Below are positions 9,252 to 17,979 of a stretch of 64,000 nt of DNA, one piece after another. The notes beneath the pieces are model-generated. The model did no database searches. It worked only from the letters and a program-made list of their open reading frames with translations, and had not been told where the DNA came from. A program made the position numbers and the translations under genes. Each line of letters begins with the position of its first letter. Positions within the stretch are counted from its first letter, which is position 1. Origin of the DNA: Bacteroidota bacterium (GTDB lineage: Bacteria; Bacteroidota; Bacteroidia; Chitinophagales; Saprospiraceae); the NCBI GenBank assembly GCA_003045895.1, contig PZPC01000011.1, positions 1-64,000 of the forward strand, written 5' to 3'.

Positions 9252-9404
9252 ATGAAAGTAATTTTCCTGCTCATCCTACTCAGCCTTATGATTGCTGTCG
9301 GTTTTTTAATTGCCTTTTTTTGGGCGGTGCGTTCGGGGCAGTACGATGATGAATACACGCCATCGGTACGGATGCTTTTTGACGATGAAAAGAAAAAGAA
9401 ATAA
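9252..9404 (+). CDS. ccoS: cbb3-type oxidase assembly protein CcoS
   Basis: A 50-residue membrane protein needed for cofactor insertion into cbb3 oxidase. One N-terminal transmembrane segment (residues 3-25) runs into AVRSGQYDD, a CcoS hallmark, and is followed by an acidic and lysine-rich tail (DDEKKKK). It sits 54 bases after ccoI and 39 before ccoNO, the usual place for ccoS. The start is the only ATG before the transmembrane segment. Confidence 0.88.
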   Translation: MKVIFLLILLSLMIAVGFLIAFFWAVRSGQYDDEYTPSVRMLFDDEKKKK

Positions 9405-9443
9405 TCAACTTAAAACCAGCAATTCCTGGAAAAAATTAGTAGT

Positions 9444-11585
9444 ATGTCGAATTTAGAAACCTTCAGCTATGACAATCGTACGGTAAAGAATTTTGCCATT
9501 ATGACGGTCATTTGGGGCGTGGTAGGGATGTTGGTCGGTCTTTGGGCAGCAATAGAGTTGTACTGGCCGGCGGCTAATTTGGGGTTTGCCCCAACTACCT
9601 TTGGGCGCATCCGGCCGTTGCACACCAACGCGGCCATTTTCGCGTTCGTTGGCAATGGTATTTTCATGGGGGTCTATTATTCCCTCCAGCGCTTACTGAA
9701 AGCGCGGATGTATAGCAATGTGCTGAGTACGATCCATTTCTGGGGCTGGCAGGCGATTATTGTAGCCGCTGCCATTACCCTGCCACTCGGGATTACCAGT
9801 TCCCACGAATACGCCGAACTGGAATGGCCTATCGATATTGCCATAGCGGCGATCTGGGTTATTTTTGGGATCAATATGTTTGGTACCATCCTCAAGCGCC
9901 GCGAGCAACACCTCTACGTAGCGATTTGGTTTTTTATCGCGACCTGGGTTACCGTTACCGTGCTGCACATTGGTAACAACCTGGAACTGCCGGTAAGCAT
10001 GTGGAAAAGCTACCCGGTTTTTGCCGGGGTACAGGACGCACTGGTGCAGTGGTGGTACGGGCACAACGCCGTGGCATTTTTCCTCACCACCCCCTACCTG
10101 GGGCTGATGTACTACTTTGTGCCCAAGGCAGCCAACCGGCCGGTTTATTCCTACCGCTTGTCGATCATCCACTTTTGGGCCCTGATCTTCATTTATATCT
10201 GGGCGGGCCCTCACCACTTGTTATACACGTCGCTACCCGATTGGGCCCAATCGCTGGGCATGGTCTTCAGCCTGATGTTGATCGCCCCCAGTTGGGGCGG
10301 GATGTTGAACGGCCTGCTGACGTTGCGTGGTGCCTGGGACCGCGTTCGTACCGATCCGGTGCTGAAATTTATGGTCGTAGCGATTACGGCCTACGGTATG
10401 GCTACGCTGGAAGGACCACTGATGTCGATTAAGAGTGTCAATGCCATCAGCCATTATACCGACTGGACCATTGGTCACGTACACATCGGCACTTTGGGTT
10501 GGAATGGTATGCTCACTTTCGGGATGCTTTACTGGTTGATTCCCCGGCTGTATGGTGCCAAGATCTATTCCACCAAACTGGCAAACACCCACTTCTGGAT
10601 CGGTACCCTTGGGATTCTTTTTTACGCCATTCCCCTCTACTGGGCGGGTTGGACCCAGAGCTTGATGTGGAAGGAGTTTTTACCCGAAGGCATCCTGAAA
10701 TACGGGAACTTCCTGGAAACGGTAACCCAGATTTTACCCATGTACCTGTTGCGGGCAATCGGCGGAACCATCTACTTGTCCGGTGTTTTCGTGATGATCT
10801 ACAACCTTGTTAAAACCGCTCGTGCCGGTAGCTTCATCGGAGACGAAGAAGTGCAGGCCCCAGGCCGGGAGGTAGCTTTTACCAACGGCCACAAAGGCGA
10901 ATACTGGCACCGTTGGATTGAACGCCGCCCCATTCAGTTGCTGATTGCCGCCACGATTGCGGTATTGATTGGCGGATTGGTCGAAGTTTTCCCAATGATG
11001 ACCATCGATAGCAATGTGCCCAAAATAGCTTCCGTACAACCCTATACGGCACTGGAATTAGAGGGTCGGGACCTTTACATTCGGGAAGGCTGCCTCGGCT
11101 GCCACTCCCAAATGATACGCCCTTTCCGGAGTGAAACCGAGCGCTACGGCGAATATTCAAAATCGGGGGAGTTCATCTACGACCGTCCTTTCCTGTGGGG
11201 AAGCAAGCGCACCGGCCCCGACCTGCACCGCGTAGGCGGGAAGTATCCCGATAGCTGGCACTTCAACCACATGTACGACCCAACGAGTACCTCGCCAGGT
11301 TCCATCATGCCGCCTTATGCCTGGCTCTATGACCAGGAACTGGATCTGGGGATGACCACCCGCAAGCTGCAAGCCCTGAAAACCCTGGGTACGCCCTACA
11401 CGGATGAATACATCGCACAAGCCGCGGAGGAAGCTAAAACCCAGGCGCAAGCTATTGCGGCCAGCTTGCAGAAAGACGGTATTGAAATGCCGGGTATGGC
11501 GGATAAGGAAATCATCGCCCTGATTGCCTACCTCCAACGCCTGGGCACCGACATTAAACCTAAAGCACAGGCAACTGTGCAGTAA
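9444..11585 (+). CDS. ccoNO: cbb3-type cytochrome c oxidase, fused subunits I and II (CcoN-CcoO)
   Basis: Catalytic core of the high-affinity terminal oxidase, in the inner membrane. Residues about 1-470 are CcoN, with about 12 transmembrane segments and the expected histidines: H60 (RPLHTN), H207 (WWYGHN, CuB), H257/H258 (GPHH) and H345/H347 (GHVHIG). After a linker, residues about 490-713 are CcoO, with one transmembrane anchor and a haem c site C550-x2-C553-H554 (CLGCHSQM). Fusion of the two subunits is common in Bacteroidota; elsewhere they are separate genes. The gene follows ccoS and precedes the small ccoQ-like gene by 18 bases. Confidence 0.96.
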   Translation: MSNLETFSYDNRTVKNFAIMTVIWGVVGMLVGLWAAIELYWPAANLGFAPTTFGRIRPLHTNAAIFAFVGNGIFMGVYYSLQRLLKARMYSNVLSTIHFWGWQAIIVAAAITLPLGITSSHEYAELEWPIDIAIAAIWVIFGINMFGTILKRREQHLYVAIWFFIATWVTVTVLHIGNNLELPVSMWKSYPVFAGVQDALVQWWYGHNAVAFFLTTPYLGLMYYFVPKAANRPVYSYRLSIIHFWALIFIYIWAGPHHLLYTSLPDWAQSLGMVFSLMLIAPSWGGMLNGLLTLRGAWDRVRTDPVLKFMVVAITAYGMATLEGPLMSIKSVNAISHYTDWTIGHVHIGTLGWNGMLTFGMLYWLIPRLYGAKIYSTKLANTHFWIGTLGILFYAIPLYWAGWTQSLMWKEFLPEGILKYGNFLETVTQILPMYLLRAIGGTIYLSGVFVMIYNLVKTARAGSFIGDEEVQAPGREVAFTNGHKGEYWHRWIERRPIQLLIAATIAVLIGGLVEVFPMMTIDSNVPKIASVQPYTALELEGRDLYIREGCLGCHSQMIRPFRSETERYGEYSKSGEFIYDRPFLWGSKRTGPDLHRVGGKYPDSWHFNHMYDPTSTSPGSIMPPYAWLYDQELDLGMTTRKLQALKTLGTPYTDEYIAQAAEEAKTQAQAIAASLQKDGIEMPGMADKEIIALIAYLQRLGTDIKPKAQATVQ

Positions 11586-11603
11586 CCCTTAAAATCGCAG
11601 ATC

Positions 11604-11774
11604 ATGTACAAATATATCTTGGCCAGTGGAGGGGAGAATATCAATTGGATGGCCATTTTTTCGCTCCTGACCTTCTTCACATTGTTTGTTATCAGTGCCA
11701 TCGCCATTTGGGGTAAAAGCAAAGCTTATATCCAACACATGGCGGAGCTGCCGCTGGACGAAGAATCCAAATAA
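11604..11774 (+). CDS. ccoQ: CcoQ/FixQ-like small membrane subunit
   Basis: A 56-residue protein starting MYKYILASGG. It has one transmembrane segment (about residues 15-36, rich in Phe, Leu and Ile) and a charged cytoplasmic tail (GKSKAYIQ...DEESK). Its position between ccoNO and ccoP, with gaps of 18 and 35 bases, is that of CcoQ, which stabilises the assembled oxidase. The assignment rests mostly on size, topology and position, since CcoQ proteins are poorly conserved. Confidence 0.75.
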   Translation: MYKYILASGGENINWMAIFSLLTFFTLFVISAIAIWGKSKAYIQHMAELPLDEESK

Positions 11775-11809
11775 GAGAAGGAAAACCAGAAACACATAAT
11801 CATTTTGTT

Positions 11810-12748
11810 ATGAAAGTGAAAGTACTCAAAATAACCCTTTCCCTGTTGCTCGTGAGCTGGCTGGAGACCGCTTTTGCCAACGAAGTCCTGCTGGGGGCTG
11901 CGAACACCAGTTGGCTGGATTGGGTCTACGACAATGCCTTGCCTTTGCTAGGCGCTATTACCATCCTGGCTGGTGTCAGTGCCATCGTTTACCTGAACAA
12001 CCAGCTGATGGCGATCAATAAAATCCGCCTGCTTCAGGAACTGGGGCTGGAGACGGTCCAGAAACTCGACCTCGCTCCCAAAGAGGCCTGGTGGCACTAT
12101 GTATACAAGCGGATGACCCGCGTGGTGCCCATTGAGCAGGAGCAAGACGTCATGCTGGACCACAACTACGATGGTATCCGTGAACTCGACAATATTCTTC
12201 CGCCCTGGTGGGTCGGCATGTTTTACGCTTCCATTGTTTTTGGGGTACTGTATTTTGGTTACTTCCATTTTACCGATCGCGGTTACAGTTCGGCGCAGGA
12301 ATACGCCTGGGAGGTGGAGGCCTCAGACAAAGCCGTTAAAGCTTACCTGGCCCAACAATCGGATCAGGTAGATGAGAATTCGGTTGTACCGGTGACCGAT
12401 GACAATGAGCTGGCGCTGGGTTCTACTATTTTCTTGAACAAATGCGTGGTCTGTCATGGTGCCGAAGGGCAGGGGGGCGTCGGACCTAACCTGACTGATC
12501 CCTACTGGATACACGGTGGAGATATCAAGGATATTTTCAAAACCATCAAGTACGGTGTGCCGGAGAAAGGAATGATTTCCTGGAAGTCCCAGTTGCGGGC
12601 CAGTGATATGCAAAAGGTGGCGAGCTTTATCCTGACCCTGGTTGGTACCAATCCACCCGATCCCAAAGCACCAGAGGGAGACCTTTGGCAACCCGAGCAA
12701 ACACCGGAATCGGCTCCGGAAACAGCAGAACCATTGGGTTTGAAATAA
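11810..12748 (+). CDS. ccoP: cbb3-type oxidase subunit III (CcoP), mono-haem
   Basis: Membrane-anchored cytochrome c that passes electrons to CcoO. The start is an N-terminal hydrophobic segment (residues 5-24), then a second one (about 43-62). The CcoP N-terminal signature DHNYDGIRELDN is followed by LPPWWVGMFYAS and a further transmembrane helix. One haem c motif, CVVCHGAEGQG, lies at about residue 209, with PNLTDPYW downstream. Classical CcoP is di-haem; only one CxxCH is visible here. The roughly 100-residue extension before DHNYDG is longer than in proteobacterial CcoP. The C-terminus is Pro/Glu-rich. It sits between ccoQ and ccoG. Confidence 0.93.
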   Translation: MKVKVLKITLSLLLVSWLETAFANEVLLGAANTSWLDWVYDNALPLLGAITILAGVSAIVYLNNQLMAINKIRLLQELGLETVQKLDLAPKEAWWHYVYKRMTRVVPIEQEQDVMLDHNYDGIRELDNILPPWWVGMFYASIVFGVLYFGYFHFTDRGYSSAQEYAWEVEASDKAVKAYLAQQSDQVDENSVVPVTDDNELALGSTIFLNKCVVCHGAEGQGGVGPNLTDPYWIHGGDIKDIFKTIKYGVPEKGMISWKSQLRASDMQKVASFILTLVGTNPPDPKAPEGDLWQPEQTPESAPETAEPLGLK

Positions 12749-12772
12749 CAGTATTAGTTTAGCAGAGAAATC

Positions 12773-14248
12773 ATGGATACCAAATCAATTAATGATACGG
12801 AGGAGTACCGCAATAGCATCAATACGGTAGATAGCGAGGGGAAACGGATTTGGTTGTATCCTAAAAAGCCCAGGGGGCCCTGGACCAATGCCCGCACCTA
12901 CGTCAGTTGGGGTTTATTGGCCGTACTTTTTGGTTTGCCATGGGTTAAAATAAACGGCAACCCGCTGATTCGCCTGGACATCATCAGTCGTGATTTTTAC
13001 CTGTTTGGGCTGCACTTCACACCCCAGGATTTTTACCTGGCGGTGGTGGCAATGCTTACCCTGGTGGTATTCATCGCGCTGTTTACCGTGGTGTTTGGGC
13101 GGTTGTTCTGTGGTTGGGTTTGCCCACAAACCATTTTCATGGAAATGGTTTTTCGTAAAATCGAATACTGGATCGAAGGAGACGCCAATGCCCAGCGCAA
13201 ACTGGCCGCCCCCCCCTGGACACCGGAAAAAATCAGAAAGAAAACCATCAAACAGGTACTGTTTGTCTTGGTAGCCGTGGTCATTGCCCACACCTTCCTG
13301 TCTTACCTCATTGGGCCAGAGCGGGTCTTTACCATCATTACCTCGTCACCGGCTGACAACTGGGGAGGCTTCGCGGCCATGGTCGGGTTTACCGGGGCTT
13401 TCTACTTTGTTTTTGCCAGCTTACGCGAACAAGTGTGCACCACTATCTGTCCGTACGGCCGCCTGCAGGGCGTGCTGACGGACAACGATACCATCTTGGT
13501 GACCTACGATTTTGTGCGGGGAGAACCACGCGGCAAGCTCAAGCGCAGTAAGAAGGATCCGGTAAAAAACATGCAGGAGCAGCTCGCTCATAGCGATGTG
13601 GATATTGCAGACACGGCTGAATTGCCGTTAAAGGTACTCGGCGATTGTATCGATTGTTCCCTTTGTGTGCAGGTTTGCCCTACGGGTATCGATATCCGCG
13701 ACGGGGTGCAGCTGGAATGTGTCAATTGCACGGCCTGCATGGATGCCTGTGACGAAGTCATGATCAAAATTGGCCGTCCCGAAAGACTCATTCGTTATGA
13801 CAGTTACAATGGAGTCGTTAAGCAGGAAAGAAAAATTTTCACCCCGCGCGCGATCGCTTATTCGGCGGCCTTGCTCGTGCTGGTTGTTGTGAATGTATTG
13901 CTCTTTTCGAATCGTACCAAGGTGGAAGCCGTCATTTTACGGACGCCGGGTAAACTGTATTACGAACCAGACGAAACGCACTTCAGCAACCTCTACAACT
14001 ACCAGCTCTTCAACAAGACCAACGAGGATTTTGTCCCTGCTTTCCGGTTTCCGAAACACCCCGAAGCCGTCATTCAATTCATTGGTGACGCCCCCGTGCT
14101 GACGCCTGAAACCATGGCCCAAGGTGCTTTTTTTATCGTCCTGCCGAAGGAAAACGTCACCGACCGGAAACAGACCTTGACCATTGAATTGTGGGATGGT
14201 GATGAGTTGTTGGAAACGACAACGACCAACTTCCTGGGACCAATTTAA
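12773..14248 (+). CDS. ccoG: Cytochrome oxidase accessory polyferredoxin CcoG
   Basis: Membrane iron-sulfur protein (FixG/RdxA family) that reduces copper during cbb3 assembly. Transmembrane segments lie near residues 45-62, 83-107 and 160-180. Cysteine motifs are CGWVCPQ, CTTICPYG, then two 4Fe-4S motifs, CIDCSLCVQVCP and CVNCTACMDAC. The C-terminal 110 residues form the immunoglobulin-like FixG domain after another transmembrane helix. The 491-residue length is normal. It begins 24 bases after ccoP and ends 12 bases before ccoH. Confidence 0.95.
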   Translation: MDTKSINDTEEYRNSINTVDSEGKRIWLYPKKPRGPWTNARTYVSWGLLAVLFGLPWVKINGNPLIRLDIISRDFYLFGLHFTPQDFYLAVVAMLTLVVFIALFTVVFGRLFCGWVCPQTIFMEMVFRKIEYWIEGDANAQRKLAAPPWTPEKIRKKTIKQVLFVLVAVVIAHTFLSYLIGPERVFTIITSSPADNWGGFAAMVGFTGAFYFVFASLREQVCTTICPYGRLQGVLTDNDTILVTYDFVRGEPRGKLKRSKKDPVKNMQEQLAHSDVDIADTAELPLKVLGDCIDCSLCVQVCPTGIDIRDGVQLECVNCTACMDACDEVMIKIGRPERLIRYDSYNGVVKQERKIFTPRAIAYSAALLVLVVVNVLLFSNRTKVEAVILRTPGKLYYEPDETHFSNLYNYQLFNKTNEDFVPAFRFPKHPEAVIQFIGDAPVLTPETMAQGAFFIVLPKENVTDRKQTLTIELWDGDELLETTTTNFLGPI

Positions 14249-14260
14249 AACCAAAAAACC

Positions 14261-14713
14261 ATGCATATTACTTTCAACTGGGGAACGGGCATATTTATTT
14301 TCTACTGCTTGTTTGCAAGCGTTTTGTTCTTTTCGGTTTATAAATCGACGCAGTACGACCACAGTTTGGTGGTCGATAACTATTACGAGCAGGATTTGGC
14401 CTACCAGGACCAGTTCGACCGCATCGCCAATAGTGCAAAATTGACCCAACAGGTGCGCATCCAGGTTCTGCCGGCTACCGATCAGGTGCAGCTGGTTTTT
14501 CCCGCTGACCTGCCTGCCCCGCTAACGGGCAATTTGTTGTTCTACAAAGCCAACAACAAAGCTTTGGATTGGGAGCTTCCGCTAATGACCGATGGGGATA
14601 ACCAAATGTTGGTTAGCATCGGACAACTGCCGCCAGGCCGCTGGAAACTACAAATCCACTGGGAAGCAGGCGACAAGCCCTATTACGACGAAAAAATCCT
14701 GGATTTAAAATAA
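14261..14713 (+). CDS. ccoH: FixH/CcoH family protein
   Basis: A 150-residue protein with one N-terminal transmembrane helix (GIFIFYCLFASVLFFSVY) and a periplasmic beta-sandwich domain. The YDHSLVVDNYYEQDLAYQ segment after the helix is the conserved FixH motif, and GRWKLQIHW is near the end. FixH proteins assist cbb3 oxidase assembly or stability. The gene lies 12 bases after ccoG and 50 before the SafE-like gene, inside the oxidase locus. Confidence 0.88.
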   Translation: MHITFNWGTGIFIFYCLFASVLFFSVYKSTQYDHSLVVDNYYEQDLAYQDQFDRIANSAKLTQQVRIQVLPATDQVQLVFPADLPAPLTGNLLFYKANNKALDWELPLMTDGDNQMLVSIGQLPPGRWKLQIHWEAGDKPYYDEKILDLK

Positions 14714-14763
14714 CGACCCGTTTTGACCACAGCAGTGGACAAAGCAGCAGAAGCAATAACAAT

Positions 14764-15453
14764 ATGCTGTTTACCGCCTTTATCTTTGGTTTATTGGGAA
14801 GTTTGCACTGTGTAGGCATGTGCGGACCGTTGGCCCTGGCACTTCCTTTTGGCCAACAGCCGGGTAGGGTGGGGGCCTTGCTGTTGTACAACTTCGGCCG
14901 CATCACCACCTACACGGCCATGGGAGGCCTGATGGGATTCCTGGGGCAAGGCGTATTCCTGGTGGGATTGCAATCCTGGGTGAGCTTGTTGCTGGGGGGG
15001 CTGCTGCTGGCCATCGGCTTGTTTTCCGTGCAGGTAGAATTTAATATTTGGAATGCGCCGCTTCTGGCGGGTGGCTACGTACGCCTGAAAAGCGCTTTTG
15101 CCCGGCTGGTGAAACAAACAGGATTTTCGGCCATCTTTTCCCTCGGCATGCTCAATGGCTTGCTGCCCTGCGGCCTGGTATACTTGGCCCTGGCCGGCGC
15201 CCTGACGGTGGGGAACTGGTGGGCGGGCATGCTGTACATGACCGCTTTCGGCCTGGGTACCTTGCCCCTGCTGCTAACCTTTACCCTGCTGGGGCAACGA
15301 ATCGGAAAAATCGGGCAAGGTTATCTGCGGCGGGCTTATCCCATCGCTTTAGCTGGCGTAGGTATTTTCCTGATCTGGCGTGCCCTGCAATTTCAGCTCC
15401 CCGCTAATTTTAGCCTCTGGGAGGCCCTCAACAATGCACCCATGTGTCACTAA
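14764..15453 (+). CDS. Sulfite exporter TauE/SafE family membrane protein (COG2836 type)
   Basis: A 229-residue integral membrane protein with about six helices. The N-terminal GLLGSLHCVGMCGPLALAL and the repeat-like GMLNGLLPCGLVYLALAGAL are the signatures of the short TauE/SafE branch that accompanies cbb3 genes; the Cys-x3-Cys and Pro-Cys-Gly positions have been proposed to handle metal. The name sulfite exporter comes from the wider family and may not describe its role. In this position a part in copper or oxidase maturation is more likely, by context. It is the last gene of the oxidase locus, 91 bases before tRNA-Leu. Confidence 0.85.
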   Translation: MLFTAFIFGLLGSLHCVGMCGPLALALPFGQQPGRVGALLLYNFGRITTYTAMGGLMGFLGQGVFLVGLQSWVSLLLGGLLLAIGLFSVQVEFNIWNAPLLAGGYVRLKSAFARLVKQTGFSAIFSLGMLNGLLPCGLVYLALAGALTVGNWWAGMLYMTAFGLGTLPLLLTFTLLGQRIGKIGQGYLRRAYPIALAGVGIFLIWRALQFQLPANFSLWEALNNAPMCH

Positions 15454-15507
15454 ACCACCGGGGGAATTATTTTTCCGGCAAGTGGGTTAAGTTATCCGAG
15501 ATTTTAG

Positions 15508-15515
15508 TACTTTTG
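15508..15515 (+). promoter_or_regulatory. tRNA-Leu promoter -7 element
   Basis: TACTTTTG followed by CGTC, 29 bases before the tRNA. The same twelve bases TACTTTTGCGTC occur at the rlmI start on the other strand, and TACTTTTGCG precedes the ArsC/Spx-like gene. Confidence 0.6.
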
Positions 15516-15544
15516 CGTCGCTCTAAAATAGGGCACATTCCACT

Positions 15545-15631
15545 GCCCGGGTGGTGGAATCGGTAGACACGCAGGACTTAAAATCCTGTTCCCATTCGGG
15601 AGTGCGGGTTCAAGTCCCGCTCCGGGCACCA
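15545..15631 (+). tRNA. tRNA-Leu (anticodon UAA)
   Basis: An 87-base class II tRNA with encoded CCA. The acceptor stem GCCCGGG pairs with TCCGGGC (one G-T). The anticodon stem CAGGA/TCCTG encloses the loop CTTAAAA, giving UAA. A long variable arm (about TTCCCATTCGGGAGT) and the T arm GCGGG-TTCAAGT-CCCGC are present. Confidence 0.97.
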
Positions 15632-15664
15632 TAGCGGCTTCGCAAGAAGGCCGCTATTTTTTTT
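15632..15664 (+). terminator. Rho-independent terminator of tRNA-Leu
   Basis: An inverted repeat TAGCGGC/GCCGCTA with a short loop, then a run of eight T, directly after the tRNA CCA end. Confidence 0.9.
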
Positions 15665-15671
15665 GCCCGCT

Positions 15672-15860
15672 TTAAGTTCTATTGGTAAATTTAGTCGAAG
15701 AACCTGCTCTTAACAGGAGTAAGATCATGATGATACCCCCCGATACCAGCAGCTGTTGGAGAAACAGGCCGTTATTCGTAAGCGACAATTGGATCATAAA
15801 GACCAGGACAACCAGGGTGACTATAAGTGGCATTAAGGCAGACACATCCAACTTGTTCAT
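15672..15860 (-). CDS. Possible small two-helix membrane protein
   Basis: A 62-residue reading frame with two strongly hydrophobic stretches (MPLIVTLVVLVFMIQLSL and LLVSGGIIMILLLL) joined by a short polar loop, and a basic C-terminus. It lies between the tRNA terminator and msrBA, pointing away from msrBA's start and toward the tRNA. No family is recognised and no clear promoter was found. The regular two-helix hairpin is the only support, so it could be a chance frame. Confidence 0.4.
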   Translation of the reverse strand: MNKLDVSALMPLIVTLVVLVFMIQLSLTNNGLFLQQLLVSGGIIMILLLLRAGSSTKFTNRT

Positions 15861-15962
15861 AAACTTGCTTTGTGGTATAAGAGAAGTTCTATTGACAAGC
15901 CAAAGGTCTATTTTTTATTTATAAGTTATTATTTATAGTTTTAATGATTAGTATTTGTAATT

Positions 15963-16940
15963 CTAATGGTTTGGGCGCGGCCCGTACAAAGCCCGCAATT
16001 GCTGTAATTTAGGCTCAATCACATTTTGACAGTACGCCTTTTCCGGGTCAGCAGCATAGTAGTTCTGATGATACGCTTCGGCAGGATAAAACTGTGCAAA
16101 GGGTACGACCTCGGTGACAATCATTTCGTCCAGTGACTTTTGTACTTCCGCGATGGCTGCGATGGCCATTTGTTGTTCTGCTGGTGTGCGGTAAAAGATC
16201 AGACTGCGGTATTGCGTTCCTTTATCGGCCCTCTGCCCGCGCAGGATGGTCGGGTTGTGGGTGGTCAGGTGAATGACCAGCAGCTCCTCAAAAGTTATTT
16301 CTTCGGGGAGATAGGTTACTTCGATGACCTCGGCGTGGCCCGTCAGCCCCGAAGCCACTTCCCGGTAGGTGGGGTTGGCAAAGGCGCCGCCACTGTAACC
16401 ACTTTTCACGTCCATTACGCCCCGCAGTTGCTGGAAAAGGGCTTCGGTACACCAGAAGCACCCGCCGCCGAAAGTGGCTCTTCGCTCCTTGGTTGCCACT
16501 TTCTTGAGCGCTACGGCATTCATGCAATACCGCAAGCCACTGGGTGGTGGCCCATCCTGAAACACGTGGCCCAGGTGGGCATCACAAGTGTTGCAAACGG
16601 TTTCAATGCGGTACATGCCCTGGCCCCGGTCTTTGTGGTAGGCTATGGTGTTGGGAAGGAGGGGTTGGGTAAAGGAGGGCCAGCCGGTACCGCTGTCAAA
16701 CTTTTCCTCGCCATCAAAGAGCAAGGTGTCACAGCACACACAGGCGTATTTACCGGGTTCAAACAGCTGGCACATCTCCGAGCTGTAGGCCCTTTCGGTT
16801 CCGTGTTGCCGGGTGACCCGAAACTGTTCGGGCGTGAGGATCGCTTCCCAGGCTGCTTCCGTCTTTTCTACCCGTTGGTCAGCTGGTGGATTGCCATTGT
16901 TGGCAAATTTCAGGACATCTATCCATTTCAGCATGTGCAT
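15963..16940 (-). CDS. msrBA: Fused peptide methionine sulfoxide reductase MsrB-MsrA
   Basis: Repairs both methionine sulfoxide epimers in proteins. Residues about 25-148 are MsrB: zinc cysteines C67/C70 and C116/C119, GTGWPSF, and the catalytic C139 in RYCMNAV. Residues about 154-320 are MsrA with the catalytic GCFWC (C161) and the GHAEV and YHQNYY motifs. The order is MsrB then MsrA, the reverse of many pathogen fusions. No signal peptide was seen, so it is probably cytoplasmic. The redoxin gene ends 25 bases upstream on the same strand and may be co-transcribed. A decayed copy of the MsrA 3' end lies at 18300-18622. The ATG two codons in (MLKWIDVL) is an alternative start. Confidence 0.95.
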   Translation of the reverse strand: MHMLKWIDVLKFANNGNPPADQRVEKTEAAWEAILTPEQFRVTRQHGTERAYSSEMCQLFEPGKYACVCCDTLLFDGEEKFDSGTGWPSFTQPLLPNTIAYHKDRGQGMYRIETVCNTCDAHLGHVFQDGPPPSGLRYCMNAVALKKVATKERRATFGGGCFWCTEALFQQLRGVMDVKSGYSGGAFANPTYREVASGLTGHAEVIEVTYLPEEITFEELLVIHLTTHNPTILRGQRADKGTQYRSLIFYRTPAEQQMAIAAIAEVQKSLDEMIVTEVVPFAQFYPAEAYHQNYYAADPEKAYCQNVIEPKLQQLRALYGPRPNH

Positions 16941-16965
16941 TGTTTTTGCAGGTTCATACAGGCTA

Positions 16966-17445
16966 CTAGGCGAAAATTTCTGCCACCTTCAAATCCAGTC
17001 GCAATAAGGCATTGTTCGGATCGGAGCCGAAAATGGAATAGCGAACCTTGCCATCCGCATCAACCAGGATCCAATGGGGAGTGCCACCGGCGCCGTAATT
17101 GAGGAAGGTGGTGTCGTAATTTTTGTCTTTGTAGAAGGGGAACCGGATATAAAAATCAGCCTTGGCCTGCGCAAACTGAGCAGGCTGAAAATCTACTCCT
17201 TCGAAGTTGGTGTGGATGCCCAGCACGTGCAGCCGCTCCCCATTTTCGTACACCATGCGGTTGGCATAAGGAATGGCTCTACCCAGGCACCCCGGACAAC
17301 CCAGGCTAAAGAACAGGATCAGCAGGGGGCGACCCAGGAAATCGCTGGGAACGGGTACGTCCTCCCCAGCAATGGGGTCCAAAGACCAGGCTGGTAATGG
17401 CTCGTCCAGGGTTACCTGGCTCAACGCCAGTCGGTTGTTTAGCAT
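16966..17445 (-). CDS. Redoxin-family (AhpC/TSA or TlpA-like) thiol protein
   Basis: A 159-residue thioredoxin-fold protein. The active-site segment is LGCPGCLGRAIPYANRM, a CPGC in place of the CGPC of thioredoxin. It is followed by LHVLGIHTNFEG and GTPHWILVDADGKVRYSIFG, the cis-proline and last strand typical of peroxiredoxin and TlpA-like proteins. No signal peptide is visible, which suggests the cytoplasm. It lies 25 bases upstream of msrBA on the same strand, so a reducing or peroxide-scavenging role with the Msr fusion is plausible but inferred. Confidence 0.8.
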   Translation of the reverse strand: MLNNRLALSQVTLDEPLPAWSLDPIAGEDVPVPSDFLGRPLLILFFSLGCPGCLGRAIPYANRMVYENGERLHVLGIHTNFEGVDFQPAQFAQAKADFYIRFPFYKDKNYDTTFLNYGAGGTPHWILVDADGKVRYSIFGSDPNNALLRLDLKVAEIFA

Positions 17446-17532
17446 GTTCGAAGCGCCTTTTTTTACTTTCTTAAACGGTTTAAGTAGGGAAAAAGATTAA
17501 GCACTTTTAAGATGGATTGTCTAAAAAGCGAT

Positions 17533-17560
17533 AAATATATGGCCGTTTTCCAGGATCTGT
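17533..17560. repeat. Short stretch matching rlmI-like gene (possible remnant)
   Basis: 26 of 28 bases match 19254-19281 inside the rlmI-like gene, including 18 in a row (CCGTTTTCCAGGATCTGT), in the same orientation. The surrounding 200-base gap (17446-17646) has no gene. Confidence 0.45.
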
Positions 17561-17679
17561 CACTGTCAAGCCTACAGCACCGAACCCTGCCGAACCAATA
17601 ATCTGGCAGCGCTGAGCACGGCGGAGGCGAAATATCATCCGTTAAAATGAATTTTTTAATCATAAAAACCGTTAACTTT

Positions 17680-17979
17680 ATGGAACTACAATTAAAGCAA
17701 ATGCTTATGAGTGCTACTGAAATACGTGCCGAAGTACATCAGATGATCGACGAGGTTGACGATAATCTTTTGGAAGCGATCCACGCCATGCTTGGAACGT
17801 ACAAGAAGCGCCAAGAGGAAGACCCTATCGTGGGCTATGAGATCGACGGTACTCCCATTACCGTATCTACGCTGGAGCAGCAGGCCGACGAGGCGGTAGC
17901 TCAAGTGGAGCGAGGCGAATATATTACCTTAGAGGAACTGGCAAAAGAATCAGAAGAATGGCTGACACGTACCAAATAG
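17680..17979 (+). CDS. Putative antitoxin of a ParE-type toxin-antitoxin pair
   Basis: A 99-residue acidic protein starting MELQLKQML; an ATG at 17647 would add 11 residues, and an ATG at 17707 (MSATEIR) is also possible. The N-terminal half is helical (EVHQMIDEVDDNLLEAIHAM), followed by DPIVGYEIDGTPI and a helical C-terminal half (LEELAKESEEWL), as in Bacteroidota antitoxins of about 75-100 residues that pair with RelE/ParE toxins. It overlaps the toxin gene by 22 bases, so the two are translationally linked. It would bind the toxin and probably repress its own promoter, by family analogy. Confidence 0.75.
   Translation: MELQLKQMLMSATEIRAEVHQMIDEVDDNLLEAIHAMLGTYKKRQEEDPIVGYEIDGTPITVSTLEQQADEAVAQVERGEYITLEELAKESEEWLTRTK

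Noticed and set aside
16140-17102. Long plus-strand reading frame of about 320 codons
   Set aside because: It lies antisense to msrBA and the redoxin gene, has no recognisable motif, and exists because of the GC-rich codon pattern of the real genes.
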